Shown here piece after piece: positions 1-11,699 of a stretch of 64,000 bases of DNA (the stretch's first letter is position 1; each line of letters starts with the position of its first letter). The DNA is taken from contig JAHLEZ010000010.1 in NCBI GenBank assembly GCA_020726505.1, positions 868,001 to 932,000 on the forward strand, read 5' to 3'. The notes beneath the pieces were generated by a model. That model saw only the letters and a list, made by a program, of their open reading frames with translations. It was not told the DNA's origin and did not search any database. Source of the DNA: Leptodontidium sp. MPI-SDFR-AT-0119 (Eukaryota > Ascomycota > Leotiomycetes > Helotiales > Leptodontidiaceae). The position numbers were made by a program, and so were the translations under genes.

Positions 1-2316
1 GCCTTGCCTTGCCCTGCCTTTACCCTGCCTTGCCTTGTCCCTTGTATCCAGCTGCATGCATGCAAAGTCCTGTACTGCTGTACTTACTGTAGCACAGCCC
101 TCCTGCACACGAGGGAGCGCCCCGAGTTTGTCCTTCCCCACAGCTCGGTATTGCTTGGGACGCCAAGAGCAGTTATCTATCGCCCGGTGATTCTTTGGTC
201 TGGAACCTCGCTGGGGCTGACTGGCCAGGGCTCGCTCTGGGATCGGGATCAGATCAGACTACCTAAGCAACTGCTGTTGTGTTGTACTGTACCTACCGGT
301 CGAGCGGTACGGGTACATGATGCGGCGGTATGATGTATCAATTCCATTGTTCGAACATCGTTGGCCAGGTCTTGTATTTTCTGTGTTGCATTTCGTAACA
401 ATCACTCACACTGGGCTGTCCTGCCCTGGCCCTGACTTGTTCTATTTGCCAAAACCAAAAGCAGGCAATCAATCACCAGGTGCGAAAGTCTCACAGTATT
501 GACCACCACAAAAGTTTGTACAGTAATGGTCTATTCTGATTGGTCTCCAGGAATATTCCACGAATACCTCTGCGGCAAAGAATTTTGCCTTGTTACATAA
601 TCCCCCTCCACTTAGGCTGGGCTGCATCGGGCAGAGTTTCCATGGCGGGGCAGAGGATGGAGGGGCACGGAATGTGGGGCTCTGGCTTTTCTCTTTTTCC
701 AATTCCTACCCATGGTTCCGACGGCATGAAGCTGACGCTCAAGCTGACTCCCGAGTTGGGGAAGCCAAGGTTGACCAAGGTCCAGACAGCGACAGCACAG
801 AAGTGACATGTCTCTGCACACACACAGTACCTACGAACTAGACATGTGATTCTGCAATCAATTTTACTCGCTCTTCAACATCCCGAGAATGCGAATCCCC
901 GTAATTTTATTCATTCCATCCATCCATCCATCCATCCATCCATCCAGTCAAACTCAGCTTATGAGACGCCCTCGGACATTCCCCGAAACGGCGCGGAATG
1001 GCGGGGTTCTTCCGGCCAAGACGTCCCGGATTAACCCGATATATAAAGGAAGGCGATGATGGCGAAGTAACTTCACCACTTTCTAGCTTATCGTGCCCCA
1101 ACTTGCTGCATGAAATTTAAAATTACTTTTGTCCGTTGGTGCGAAGACTTTCGGAACCCTAGTTTTTAGCGTTCGGGTTGGGGTTTCGTATCGTTTCTAT
1201 CTTTGAGTTTTTGTGTGAAGTGGTCTGAAGTAGCGCGAACAACTTGGGACTTATTCACTTCTACGTTATCTTCTATGTCGGCCCATAGGGGCAATAATTT
1301 TAAGATTTTCGCAAAGCTTTTGTCGTACTTGTGTACTTCTAGTTCGGCTTTCATCTTTTGGTTCATTATGTGTCCTGTTGTCTGGTTTCTGTTATATATA
1401 ATTTCGACTTTCGTATCAAGACCAACCTTCTTTGACTTCGGAAATTATAGCAGTAGTCAGCTTTCTTTCTTACCACCTCAAAAATACCGCACCCATCAAA
1501 CCTCACTTCCTTCCTATGGCCCTTCTTCCTATCCGCCAATCTCTCATCATAATGCCTCGTCGATCCCCCGAGCGTCAATGAGGCGATTCCGTCGCATTTC
1601 GGCATTTCCACCACCTTGTCAAACCCTCAAGTTCCGGACCCATACCCAATAGCATCATAGGCATCTACGGAGTATTGAGGCATTATATCTCATCATGCTG
1701 ATCACAAGATAAAAAATTTGATAGCAGAGCCACGTCAATCTTATCATGATTTGTTACTGATTTTCGTGGTTCGGGTAGTGTTTTGTGTTTGTTTGTGAGG
1801 CTATTTTCTCGATAAATGCTGACCACTGAGAGTGATGATGGTGCTGGCAGTGCTGACAGCGCTGAGAGCGCCTCATATTGGAATAACCCCGCATTATCGA
1901 TTCGAAGTTGCGGACATGTGAAAAGGGGTAGGTGGACATTTTAGAGAGAGGTGGTATCGAGAGCTGTTCGGATGTTACATCCCTCTCTTCGAAATCGAAG
2001 TATATACCATATCATTTTAAGCCACAGCTTAGTAACCGTGCCTAGACTACCACAGTAGACAACTCCTACATGTTCAGAAACTCTTTACTATAGAATCTAT
2101 GATATTATTTCCACTCCTCAGATGAAGCTACTGAGACCCTACCATTCTCTCCACAGCCATTAAATCAACATACGATTTACCGAGTTTCTCACAACACCAA
2201 ATCTCGCATCGCATCAGATCAGATCAGATCAAGACACAAAGAAAGGACCTGAGAAGAGACTGACAATACTTTACAAATCTACAATATAAACCACATCCCC
2301 CTCTTCCCCCATCTAC
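1..2316. other. Intergenic region, no gene recognised
   Basis: This stretch has several short open frames, none with a recognisable family, good codon pattern or ATG start in context. It opens with degenerate CCTTG/CCCTG repeats (1-45), holds a CATC microsatellite near 915-946 and a short AGATC repeat near 2213-2230. From about 1950 it becomes the 3' flank of the minus-strand acetyltransferase gene that ends at 2317. I see no RNA gene or transposon end. Confidence 0.6.
915..946. repeat. (CATC)n microsatellite
   Basis: About eight near-perfect CATC units in a row. It sits in non-coding sequence; the minus-strand open frame across it (repeating Gly-Trp-Met-Asp) is a repeat artefact. Confidence 0.9.
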
Positions 2317-3069
2317 TTAAACCGGAATCACACTCCCCTTCCCCTTCCTAGTCATCATCGAATACCCATTCGCGCCCTGCTCAAACTCCTTCATACCCAA
2401 CATCTGCTCATAGAAGCCCTTCTCCTTACTATCCGCCATCAAAAGCGCGCGTCTAAACTGCGGCCAGCTATCTATCGTCTCGTCGACGCATTTGATGAGG
2501 AATTTGCCGAGTCCTTGACCTCTACAGACAGCAGGATGATATTTTTAGCTAGTGTTACTTACTCTTTGCCTTCTTAGAAGTGGAAAGATTGCTGGAGATA
2601 TTTTTCTTTGAGGATGGGACATGACTTGGACCTCCCCAAACAATCTCGAAGTGGAAGAGGAAGAGAGAATGAAGTTGAAAATACTCACTGGTAAGGTTCT
2701 AGAATATAAACATCCGTCAAGTAAGCGAAAGAGACACGATCCGTTATCAGTCTCGCGAGACCAATTTGCTTGGGATTTGAACGACCTAGATACAGTTCGT
2801 CAGCATTCTTCCTCCTTCCTCTACGAGCAAAAGTCATGAACCAGGGTGAGTATACCTGCAATCTCAGCCGATGATGTCGGCAGCTCATAGACACCGAAAC
2901 AGAGACTGTTATCGAGCATCTTCTTCAGGAGAGCTTCGTCCATTGGCTTGGCCCAGTGTACGTAGTCTGTGGCGAAAGCTGCGTTGATGGCGGGGGGTTG
3001 GATGAGGGAGGGGTTGGTGGAGAAGAGGAAGTTGGATTTGTACCATTCGGTTGGAAGGGGGTTGGACAT
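2317..3069 (-). CDS. GNAT-family N-acetyltransferase, 171 aa
   Basis: Three exons on the minus strand: 2856-3069, 2689-2785 and 2317-2521, with introns of 70 and 167 nt. The joined frame is 171 codons. It carries the GNAT fold signature: a strand pair ending in LARLITDRVSFAYLTDVYI, followed by the acetyl-CoA pyrophosphate loop Gln-Gly-Gln-Gly-Leu-Gly-Lys (Q/RxxGxG/A type), which is completed exactly across the second splice. The length fits small stand-alone GNAT enzymes. These transfer acetyl from acetyl-CoA to an amine; the substrate cannot be told from sequence. The start at 3069 is the first ATG of the open frame and gives the usual N-terminus. Its promoter holds a GGGAT repeat. Confidence 0.88.
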
Positions 3070-3441
3070 GGTGGTGTGGGTAGTGGGTAATGATTGAGTC
3101 TTGGGATGGGATGGGATGAGATGGGGTGAGATTGGATGGGCTTGGACTGAAGGAAGAAGGATGGCAAGGCATCCGATGCTACATTAGACCTATCTACGGC
3201 CCGGCCCGAAATGTGAGGTTGGCTGCAGGTAAGTGGGGGAGTTGGCAACCAATGTTCTTACAGTGATGCATGACACATACCTAGGTACACGGGCAGTAAC
3301 CTAGCTTTCTTTCGAGATAGAACAACATATTGGCATTCAGGTGCTCAAAAAGAACTAGCGGGGTTAGGGCAGTTCGACAATGAGCTACTCATCTACAGTC
3401 GCAGATTCACATCTATCCTTCACAGCAAGCTCTCTTTTGAC
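3070..3441. other. Intergenic, promoter of the GNAT gene
   Basis: Upstream region of the acetyltransferase and 3' flank of the next minus-strand gene. The part at 3102-3140 is G-rich and repeats GGGAT/GGGGT units on the plus strand. No gene seen. Confidence 0.6.
3102..3140. repeat. Degenerate GGGAT repeat in a promoter
   Basis: Units GGGAT, GAGAT and GGGGT follow one another just upstream of the GNAT start codon, so the transcript strand there would be CATCC-rich. Confidence 0.7.
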
Positions 3442-4324
3442 TCAGCGCAGAACACCATACGCATCCAAATTCCGCTTCCCACCGCCATATTCCTCCTCAG
3501 CCTCTCCATAGCTTGGCAATATCTCCCATCCATCTGATGAGGCGGAAGGAGAATAAGGTGGCGGTGGTTCGTTTGGCTCCACCTGAGGCTCTGGCTGCTG
3601 TTCTGGTTTGAGACTGGAAGCTGCGGTTGATGAACTTGAGGACGGCATTTCCTTTCTGGGATTTGGTTGAACGGCCGGTTTGGTTTGTGATGATGGATCG
3701 GGGATCCCTTTTCCATGTCTTCCGGCCCAGTATGCTGAATTGTATTAGTATGAGATTAAGCAAATGAACAACGAGACTCGTAGATTCTCAAACATAGATT
3801 CTCGCGTATTCAGGACAAACGGAGAAATTGAGAGATGAAAAGAGAATAGAGCAGGAACTCAATGCAATGATAGCAGTAAAGAAGGGACCCAACATACGTT
3901 CACACCCAGGACAGTAATTCTCCCATCTCGTCCCCTCTGGGACCAATCCCCTCCCATCCTTATAGATGAAATAAGCTCCAGTCAACGGCCTTCGATCTAG
4001 ACAGGCACAACATCTAGGATTACTCAGGCGACAATTTATTTTGTGTTCGCATGTGTTGCGTCTGGCCCCGGCTTTCTGTTTCCGATGAGATTTCGGCATA
4101 TCTCTGACCTTTTCAGAGTGCTCGGAGGGTTCTGGCTCTAAATTTCTCGAGCTGGAGCTAGAACTTGAAGCTTCAGCTTGATTCCAGTGAGGCGTCTGGA
4201 CCCATCTTGGAGTGGGTGGAGGAGGGGGTTGAGATTGCGAGAAGAGACTGGCGGTATTGTGGTTGGTTGTGGAGGAAGGGGTTGCTTTAGCTTTGCCCTT
4301 CCAGTTGAGGTCAAAGAACCCCAT
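3442..4324 (-). CDS. Uncharacterised fungal protein with Cys-rich core, 239 aa
   Basis: Two exons, 3898-4324 and 3442-3734, with a 163-nt intron beginning GTATGT and ending CAG; the joined frame is 240 codons with stop. The start at 4324 gives MGFFDLNWKGKAKAT; an in-frame ATG 27 nt upstream is possible. The N-terminal third is low complexity (Pro and Ser runs). Residues about 90-142 form the structured part, with Cys-x-x-x-x-x-Cys, a Cys-Cys-x-Cys cluster and a Cys-x-x-Cys pair after a conserved-looking YFIYKDGRGLVPEGTRWENY; seven cysteines in all suggest a metal-binding fold. The tail is Ser/Pro/Glu-rich and disordered. I do not recognise the family. It shares an 829-bp divergent promoter with KAP123. 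Confidence 0.75.
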
Positions 4325-5153
4325 TCTGAGCGTGAGGTATTTCGAGATCAAGAGGGCTGGTGAGTGTGACTCAGTGAAGTGACTTTAGGAATCAGGAAGG
4401 AACGTCTAGAAGTGGCGGGAGATGATGGATGTAGAATTGGCGTTTCTAGGGATTATAACTCAAGAATGTTGTAGGTTGTTTGACAGAGAACGAGGTGTGA
4501 CGATTGACCTAAAATGAGAAGGAATGAAGTGTTGACTCAATACCGAGTGGAAGCCTGCGCAGCTCAGCCTCGAGTTATCAATTCGGTTAGAGTTGGCTGG
4601 GCAAGCCACTAATCTCAACCCTCCCGAGGTTGATTCATGTCTCGAATCTCAATATGGATGATAGTTCATGTTGAAGATGCAAGCATGTCTTTAAACATCT
4701 TCATTTCGAGATGTCGGTCTTCTTTCCTCACTTGAGTGGCTGAAAGCCATAAGGCTAGCTATATGGGCGTATGTATGAGCGTACCTATATGCATGTTCAG
4801 ATTCCATGAAGCAAAGCAAAGCAAAGGAAAAATACTATGATGAACAAAACAATGTAACAAACGATAACAAAGCCATGCCTGAAGTCAGATAACAAGAGCG
4901 ATCAGAAAGTTTGTATGACTTATTTGAGTTTCAGATCAGACAAATTTGTTATTTTCAGCACGTGATCTTCAAGGCAAGGCTGAGGGGCACTAGCGAAGTT
5001 AGCGTCAAGATCCACCGAAATTATATTTTCGAGTGATTTTCTTTCGCACAACCTCTCTTCCACAAACACTGATGTCTTGAACACCAAGACACTTCTGTTT
5101 TCCTTCACACACCAGACCTTGTATGCTACATATCGTACATACAATATCACGTC
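4325..5153. other. Divergent promoter region
   Basis: Region between the Cys-rich protein gene (minus) and KAP123 (plus). A minus-strand open frame at 4920-5195 overlaps the first KAP123 exon and has no recognisable content. No further gene seen. Confidence 0.6.
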
Positions 5154-8100
5154 ATGGACCAACAAAAGTTTCTTGAGCTCTTGAAGGGCATCCAAACCCG
5201 TTTGTGTTCAACTTCTTGACCCCGCCATCAACCTGCTAATTATTTCCAGCGGACACTGAGATCGTTAAGGCCGCGACCACCGAGCTTCGAAAAACCTACT
5301 ACCCCGAACCGCAGTCTCTCCTATGGCTCCTTCACATCCTCACCTCCCACGATGCTCCCGAAATCCGTCAACAGGCTGCTGTAGAGGCACTGCGCCTGGT
5401 TCAAAAACACTGGGTGGCTCTACCTGATGAGCAGAAGCCAGCGATTCGCGAGAAGCTTTTTGAGTCTACTCTCAATGAGTCTAAGCCTCTCGTTCGACAC
5501 TCTGCTGCCCGGGTCATCGCTTCCATCGCTGCTATTGATCTCGAAGATGGAGAGTGGGCCACACTTCCCAACAACCTTTTCCAGGCCTCTACATCTACCA
5601 CAGTCGCACACCGCGAAGTTGGAATCTACACACTTTTTTCCTTGCTTGAGACTGCCGGTGATGTCTTCGAGGACAAGTTGCCTGGTCTTTTCACCCTGTT
5701 GACCAACACCATCAAGGATCCTGAGAGCCCAGATGTCCGCATCAACACGTTGCTCTGTCTAAGCAGAGTTGCTATGTTGATTCAGCCTGAAGAGGACCCG
5801 GCAAACCTTGCCCGATTCACGGAGATCTTCCCGGCCATGGTGGCTGTGTTGAAGGGTGCCGTTGATGAGGAGAACGAGGATCGCGTCATGCAAGCGTTTG
5901 AAGTCTTCCAGACACTTCTAGGATGTGAATCTGCGTTGCTCAATAAGCATTTCAAGGACCTCTTGACTTTCATGATCAACCTGGCCGCCGATACAAACAT
6001 CCAAGACGAGTCACGAACACAAGCTCTATCCTTCTTGATGCAGTGCGCAAGATACAGGAAGATGAAGATTCAAGGCATTAAGGATATGGGAGAGAATTTG
6101 ACCCTCAAGGCCATGCAAATTGCCACCGAGATTGATGATGAAGAGGACGAGGACGATGTTACCCCTCACAAGACGGCTCTTGGTCTTTTGGACCTTCTTG
6201 CTACTAGTCTCCCTCCCCGCCAAGTTATTGTGCCACTCTTGTCGGCCTTGCCGCAGTATGTCAACAGTGACCAGCCGAAGTATCGCCAAGCTGGTATCCT
6301 ATCTCTGGGCATGTGTGTTGAAGGAGCCCCTGATTTCATTGCAACCCAACTGGACGGCCTGATGCCAGTAGTTCTGAAGCTACTTAACGACCCAGTGATT
6401 GGTGTTAGAGGGGCTGCCCTCAATGGTGTCGCAAGATTGGCCGATGACCTTGCCGAAGAGCTGTGCAAACATCATGCTGAGCTCATTCCGGCTTTGCTCA
6501 AGAACCTTGACGCTGCCACCGGTCAAGCATCTAGCGAAGCTGAGAAGGAGAAGAATCTCGAGATTTTGAAGGCTGCTTGCAGTGCTTTGGATTCCGTCAC
6601 AGATGGCGTCGACAAGGCAACGGTGGCCTCGTATGTCCCAGAACTTGTCCCCCGTCTTGTGCAGCTTCTCGGCCATGAGGATCTCAATGTCAAAGCAAGT
6701 GCTGCTGGTGCAATTGGGTCCATTGCTGGCTCTGCTTTGGATGCTTTCCTGCCATACTTCGAAGGCACCATGGATGCCATGTCCAAATACGTCACCATCA
6801 AGGACAGCACCGAGGAGCTTGATCTACGAGGCATTGTCACCGATTCTATGGGAAGCATGGCAGAGGCAGTTGGTCCTGTTTCGTTCCAGAAATACGTTCA
6901 GCCCCTGATGCAAGCAAGCGAGGAAGGCTTGAACCTCGGCCACCCAAGATTGAGAGAGACTAGCTACATTCTCTGGAGTACCTTGGCTAAGGTTTACAAA
7001 GAGGAGTTCACACCATTCCTCGAAGGTGTGGTTGGTGCCCTGATGACTTCCCTTAACCAAGAGGAGTCTGATCTTGATTTCGAAATTGGCGAAGAGGCAA
7101 AGGAATTGCTCGGAGATGAAGTCATCATCGCAGGAAAGAAGGTCAAGCTTGTTGCTTCAGATAGCAAAGTTGAGATTGATGACCTCGACAACATGGAAGA
7201 CGACGGTGATGACGATGAGGATTGGGATGACCTCACAGCCGTCACTGCTGTGGCCTTGGAGAAGGAGGTCGCTATTGAGGTTTTGGGAGATGTTTTAACC
7301 AACACTCGCAAGAACTTCATGCCATACTTTGAGAAGGCAGTTGAGACTATTGTAGTGTTGGTGGAGCATTCCTATGAGGGAGTACGAAAGGCTGCTATTG
7401 GCACCCTGTGGCGCGCATACGCATGCCTTTGGGCCTTGATGGAGGATCACACCGGCGAGAAGTGGACCCCGGGTTTGCCTCTCAAGTCTCAACCTTCCGA
7501 AGAGCTACTCAAGCTTGGCGAAGTTGTCACTGTTGCGACTATGTCTGTTTGGGACGATGAAGTGGACCGGTAAGCTCGATCTTCTCGTACAGTTTTGCAT
7601 TCATAAAACCCCCTGAAATGATGAGTCACATGACGTTATACCCAGCTCACTCAGACGCACAAGTTGCGAATGCTGCGAACACGTATCTATATTCTGATCA
7701 GACCTCAAAATACTCTCCATATGATGGCTATGACTTCTACATCTGCTGACTACTGGGGTCCAATAGAGCTGTTGTTACCGACATCAACCGCAACGTCTCC
7801 GCGTCCTTGAAGCTTTGCGGTCCAGCTATCATGACCCAAGACAAGTTCACTGAGCGCATGACTTCTACCGTTGCCACCATTCTTACCAAGACACATCCTT
7901 GCCAGAACGATATGGGTGATGAGGACGATCATGATGAGTTGGATGAAGAGGAGTCCTCGGAGTACGATTGGCTCGTTATTGACACTGCCCTTGATGTGAT
8001 CATCGGCATGGCAAAGGCACTCGGCGAGCAATTTGGTGAGATCTTCAAGGTATACCAGAAGGCAATTACCAAGTTCGCCTCTTCTTCTACCAACTACGAG

Positions 8101-8756
8101 CGATCAACAGCCGTTGGGGTCATTGCTGAATGTACGAGACACATGGGCACTGGTGTCACTCCATTCACTGCACCCCTTCTCAAGCTTCTCATCCACAAGT
8201 TGACAGATGAGGACCCAGAGACCAAGTCTAATGCCGCATATGCCATTGGACTGTTGATATTCTACTCCACAGACTCAGCCGCCTATCTTCCAAGCTACAA
8301 TATCATCCTCTCCAAGCTCGAGCCGCTTCTCCAAACCCAGCGTGCCCGAACTTTGGACAACGCTTGTGGATGTGTCACCCGCATGATCATGGCCCACCCC
8401 GACAAGGTACCCATTGACGACATATTGCCAGTTCTTGTTGGCCTCCTTCCATTGAAGGAAGACTACGAGGAGAACGAGCCCATCTTCACCTGCATCGCTG
8501 GATTGTGTAAGTTTTCTCCCGGTCTCATTTCAATCCCGCCCGCTAATGAACTTCCGTAGATCAACACCAGAACGCAACTGTCATCTCTCTCACCCCACAA
8601 CTCATCCCCATTTTCGCAGCCGTTCTGGGTGAGCCAGCCGAGCAACTCGAGGACGAGACCCGAGCCAAGGTTATCGCAACCGTTAAGTTCATCGCCGAGA
8701 AGAACCCAAGCTTGATCCAATCTAACCCGGCCTTGGTGAACGCTCTTCAAGGATAA
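5154..8756 (+). CDS. KAP123: Importin beta-4 (karyopherin Kap123), 1100 aa
   Basis: Four exons: 5154-5199, 5250-7569, 7767-8506, 8560-8756. The joined frame is 1101 codons with stop. The small first exon encodes MDQQKFLELLKGIQ, which matches the usual Kap123 N-terminus and decides the start. The protein is made of HEAT repeats throughout, with two acidic stretches: one near residues 675-690 (DNMEDDGDDDEDWDDL) and one rich in Asp/Glu encoded around 7915-7975. Kap123/importin-4 imports ribosomal proteins and histones H3/H4 through the nuclear pore, using RanGTP for release. Length agrees with the yeast protein (about 1113 aa). The second intron (197 nt) is longer than most in this window. Confidence 0.95.
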
Positions 8757-9413
8757 GGAAGCTAAGTAACTCGCTGAGATGAACTGACGACTTTGACGAT
8801 AATGCATAACAATGGGGTGGAAGGGGAGGAAATGGGAATACACATGTGGCGAATCGCAGGGCTTCCAATGTTGATTGCCACTGCATGATTGGACTTGAAT
8901 TGAATTGTGGGTGACTTGTTTTTGTTTTTGTTATAGATAGTTTAGTTAGCATACCCCGAGACCGATCCTTTTGCGGACTTTACATTCAATGGAAGAGAGA
9001 ATAGAAGAAGACTTGTCCAGGACCTAAATATGATGTGAGCGTGTACAACTTAAGAATGAACAGCCTTGTACACTGGTACAGGGCGGCATGTGAGATCTGT
9101 GATGCTCATTCTATTCCTTGCTATTCCGAAGATGCTATGGGTATCATTCCTATCCTATGCTTACACACAAATCGAATCCTAACACTAACCCGACCGACAA
9201 TGCATACCCAACAAAGTCCTAAGGAATATGCAAACCACCCAATGTCTGAACCCTGAAAATGCAATCCATAATGCTGCCTGCCAATGCAACCGTCCTATGC
9301 TTTCGTATCCATGCTCCATGCCTTCCAATGCTGTCTCCCAATGAATCCGATTTATCCTTTTAGCCCAAACCAATGCATAACCCGATACATATGAAATGAG
9401 ACCCGTTATTTCA
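8757..9413. other. Convergent 3' region
   Basis: KAP123 and the next minus-strand gene end here. The stretch from about 9195 to 9385 repeats CAATGC-like hexamers many times in a degenerate way. No gene seen. Confidence 0.6.
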
Positions 9414-11699
9414 TCAACACAGGTCGAACAGCTCTTGAGAGCAGCCTGTGAAATCATCATCTCCGTAATCCGTCGCCGCAGACAGGACTCTCTTGAGTGT
9501 CCTTTTCGGCTTCTCCATGCCCTCCTTCAAAGGGACTTTCTTCGCTGCAGGCATCTTGCTCTCATGCATAGCGGCATGTATTTGGTCTTCGTACTTTTCT
9601 TCAAAGAAGCGTCGGGGTTTGCCCTTTCCATTTCGCTCCGTTGATTCCTCCTGATGTTGCGGTGCTTGGGCAGTCACTCCTGTTGTTCTCTTGAGCAGAT
9701 CTTCCTCGTGTTCTTCGAAAAGACGTGGTAAATCGAAATCTCCATAGTCAGTCGAGTTTGACTGAATTCGGTGAAGGCCTGGCGTACTGGCCAATGCTAA
9801 CCTCTTCGTCTCAAGCTTAACTGTTATTTTGCTTTCGCGAATGTCAGCTTCGGGGTCTTCTTTCTCCTTGAAGAGGCCTGGTAAATCAAAGTCGAATTCT
9901 CCATAGTCCGTTGAATCGGACTCGTTCCGGCTGAATGATACTGAAGCACCTGACTGAGCTTTGGTAGTCCCTTGGGCGGATGTAGCTTTACTCTCCTGGA
10001 TGGCAGCATGATACAAGTCCTGTTCTTTCTCCTGGAAGAAACGTCGTTTCTCTTGAGCAGTGGGTCGTGGCGGTACATATACTTGGTTACTTCGAGCCTC
10101 CGGATTTGCTCTTTGGGAAGGGATTGGTGAACATATCTCTTCCAAGTCCTCTGGCGACAAGATTAGATCCTGTGTACCAATGAAGTCGTCAAGATTGTTC
10201 TTTTTTGACTCGTTTAGAATGAGCTCCCCATCCACATGAGTACACACCCCACGATTCAGAGACTCAGACGTAGCTTCGTCAAGAGCCTTGAGGGGACTGC
10301 AATATGGTGTAATAAACTCAACCAAGTCTTCAGATGACAGTATTAGATCTTGCGTACTGCACAAGTTCTCGAAATCGTTCTCTCCTGCTTTCTCTACCTT
10401 CTTCGGGCTGATATCCTTAGCGACTTCTGTATTGGAGGGGAAATCATCCACATCATCGAGGAGGTCTCGTACTGCCTGGGTCGGGCTCGGGAAGAAGTCA
10501 TCCAGGTGACTCTCCAGAAAAGCTTGAGTGGAGGATGGGAGAAGGTTCGGCAGCGGTTTTGAAAAGGAAGCCAGGCTTCCAGTATTCCGCGATGGAAAGG
10601 AAGGCCCTTGAGGCGTGGGCATTGATTTTGGCGCCAAGCTTACTTTCATGGGAAGACGTGGAGGCGGCATGTTGACAGACCGGCCTTGTAGTGTTGGTAT
10701 TGGAGCCGGAGTCTTAAAACTATCATTCCTGGGACCGTTGACTGCTACATTGTGTGGTTTGATGGGCGCGACAAGTTTCTTCGGAATCTCGACCATAGGT
10801 ACAATTGCCGGCTTTCTGATACTCAGAATACTGGCTGCCTTTTCAGATTTCTCTGCCACTCTACCAGAGCGTCTTGGGGACGGCTGAGACTTTGGCGCTA
10901 CGGTTGTCTCTTTTTGACTTTGTGAAGAATTCCTGCGGGGTGGCTCAACGGAGTCGGATTTGGCGACCGCGTCCACAAAGTCTGATAGCAGCTGGGTGGT
11001 TGCCATATCATCGAGTACCTGAGAGTTCAATATTGCGTCTTCATCCGTTTCTCTCATTGGTGGCAGCTCTTGCGAGGCTTCACGGCGACAAGGCTGTAGA
11101 GGTGGACGTCTTTTCGCAGGTGATCCTGGAGCAGATTTGCCATTCTTGGCCGATAGCATGGAGCTATCAATTTGCTCGAGGAGATCCGATTGTGACAAGG
11201 AGGGAAACTCTCCAAACTCATTATCAGAGCCTTCATCGACCGCTCGTCGCTTTGCCGGTGGTCCTCCATCATCCCTCTCTATATCCGATATCGTCTTGTC
11301 CGAGTCTTCTGCCACACTCTCCACCTGCTGCCATGTCCGCTTACTCGTACTGGTGCTCCTCACGAATCTCGATATCGTAGGCTGACTTGCATGTACGAAT
11401 TTGCTGGGCTCTGGAAGACCTTGCTTTCGCCGGGCTTCCCTATCAGCATTCGCCTTGGCTGCTTTCTTCTCTCTTGCAGCTTTGGCCCTTGCTGCTGCCC
11501 GCTCCTTCTCGTATTCCTTCTTCTGTTGCTCCAATTCTGCATTGTCGCGCCTATGTTGCTCCGCCCTCGAAATCTTGGGTCCTCGATTTGCTTGTTGGTA
11601 TGCCTTTTTCGCGGCCTTGCTTGTCATGGGGCGTCGTTGGCCATTTGATTTCACCAACGACGTGGGTATGAGTTCGAAGGTTCGTTGACCGCCTGTCAT
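9414..11699 (-). CDS. Large disordered protein with TQ motifs and a PIP-box-like motif, 761 aa
   Basis: Single uninterrupted exon. Residues 46-92 are a highly charged Arg/Lys/Glu/Ala coiled coil. QPTISRFV at 106-113 resembles a PCNA-interacting PIP box (Q-x-x-h-x-x-a-a), although the last position is Val rather than Phe/Tyr. The middle holds repeated TQ-hydrophobic motifs (TTQLL, STQAF, PTQAV, STQDLILSSEDL, GTQDLILSPEDL). The C-terminal part has two RRFFxEKxxD blocks and three TDYG blocks followed by Asp/Phe/Leu-rich acid patches. Such SQ/TQ clustering is common in substrates of ATM/ATR-type kinases, so a nuclear DNA-damage or replication role is a fair guess, not a proven one. I do not recognise a named family. 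The ATG at 11699 is the first in frame. Confidence 0.75.
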   Translation of the reverse strand: MTGGQRTFELIPTSLVKSNGQRRPMTSKAAKKAYQQANRGPKISRAEQHRRDNAELEQQKKEYEKERAAARAKAAREKKAAKANADREARRKQGLPEPSKFVHASQPTISRFVRSTSTSKRTWQQVESVAEDSDKTISDIERDDGGPPAKRRAVDEGSDNEFGEFPSLSQSDLLEQIDSSMLSAKNGKSAPGSPAKRRPPLQPCRREASQELPPMRETDEDAILNSQVLDDMATTQLLSDFVDAVAKSDSVEPPRRNSSQSQKETTVAPKSQPSPRRSGRVAEKSEKAASILSIRKPAIVPMVEIPKKLVAPIKPHNVAVNGPRNDSFKTPAPIPTLQGRSVNMPPPRLPMKVSLAPKSMPTPQGPSFPSRNTGSLASFSKPLPNLLPSSTQAFLESHLDDFFPSPTQAVRDLLDDVDDFPSNTEVAKDISPKKVEKAGENDFENLCSTQDLILSSEDLVEFITPYCSPLKALDEATSESLNRGVCTHVDGELILNESKKNNLDDFIGTQDLILSPEDLEEICSPIPSQRANPEARSNQVYVPPRPTAQEKRRFFQEKEQDLYHAAIQESKATSAQGTTKAQSGASVSFSRNESDSTDYGEFDFDLPGLFKEKEDPEADIRESKITVKLETKRLALASTPGLHRIQSNSTDYGDFDLPRLFEEHEEDLLKRTTGVTAQAPQHQEESTERNGKGKPRRFFEEKYEDQIHAAMHESKMPAAKKVPLKEGMEKPKRTLKRVLSAATDYGDDDFTGCSQELFDLC

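Noticed and set aside
3102..3140. Internal telomere-like repeat
   Set aside because: Units are GGGAT/GGGGT, not TTAGGG, and they are short and degenerate.
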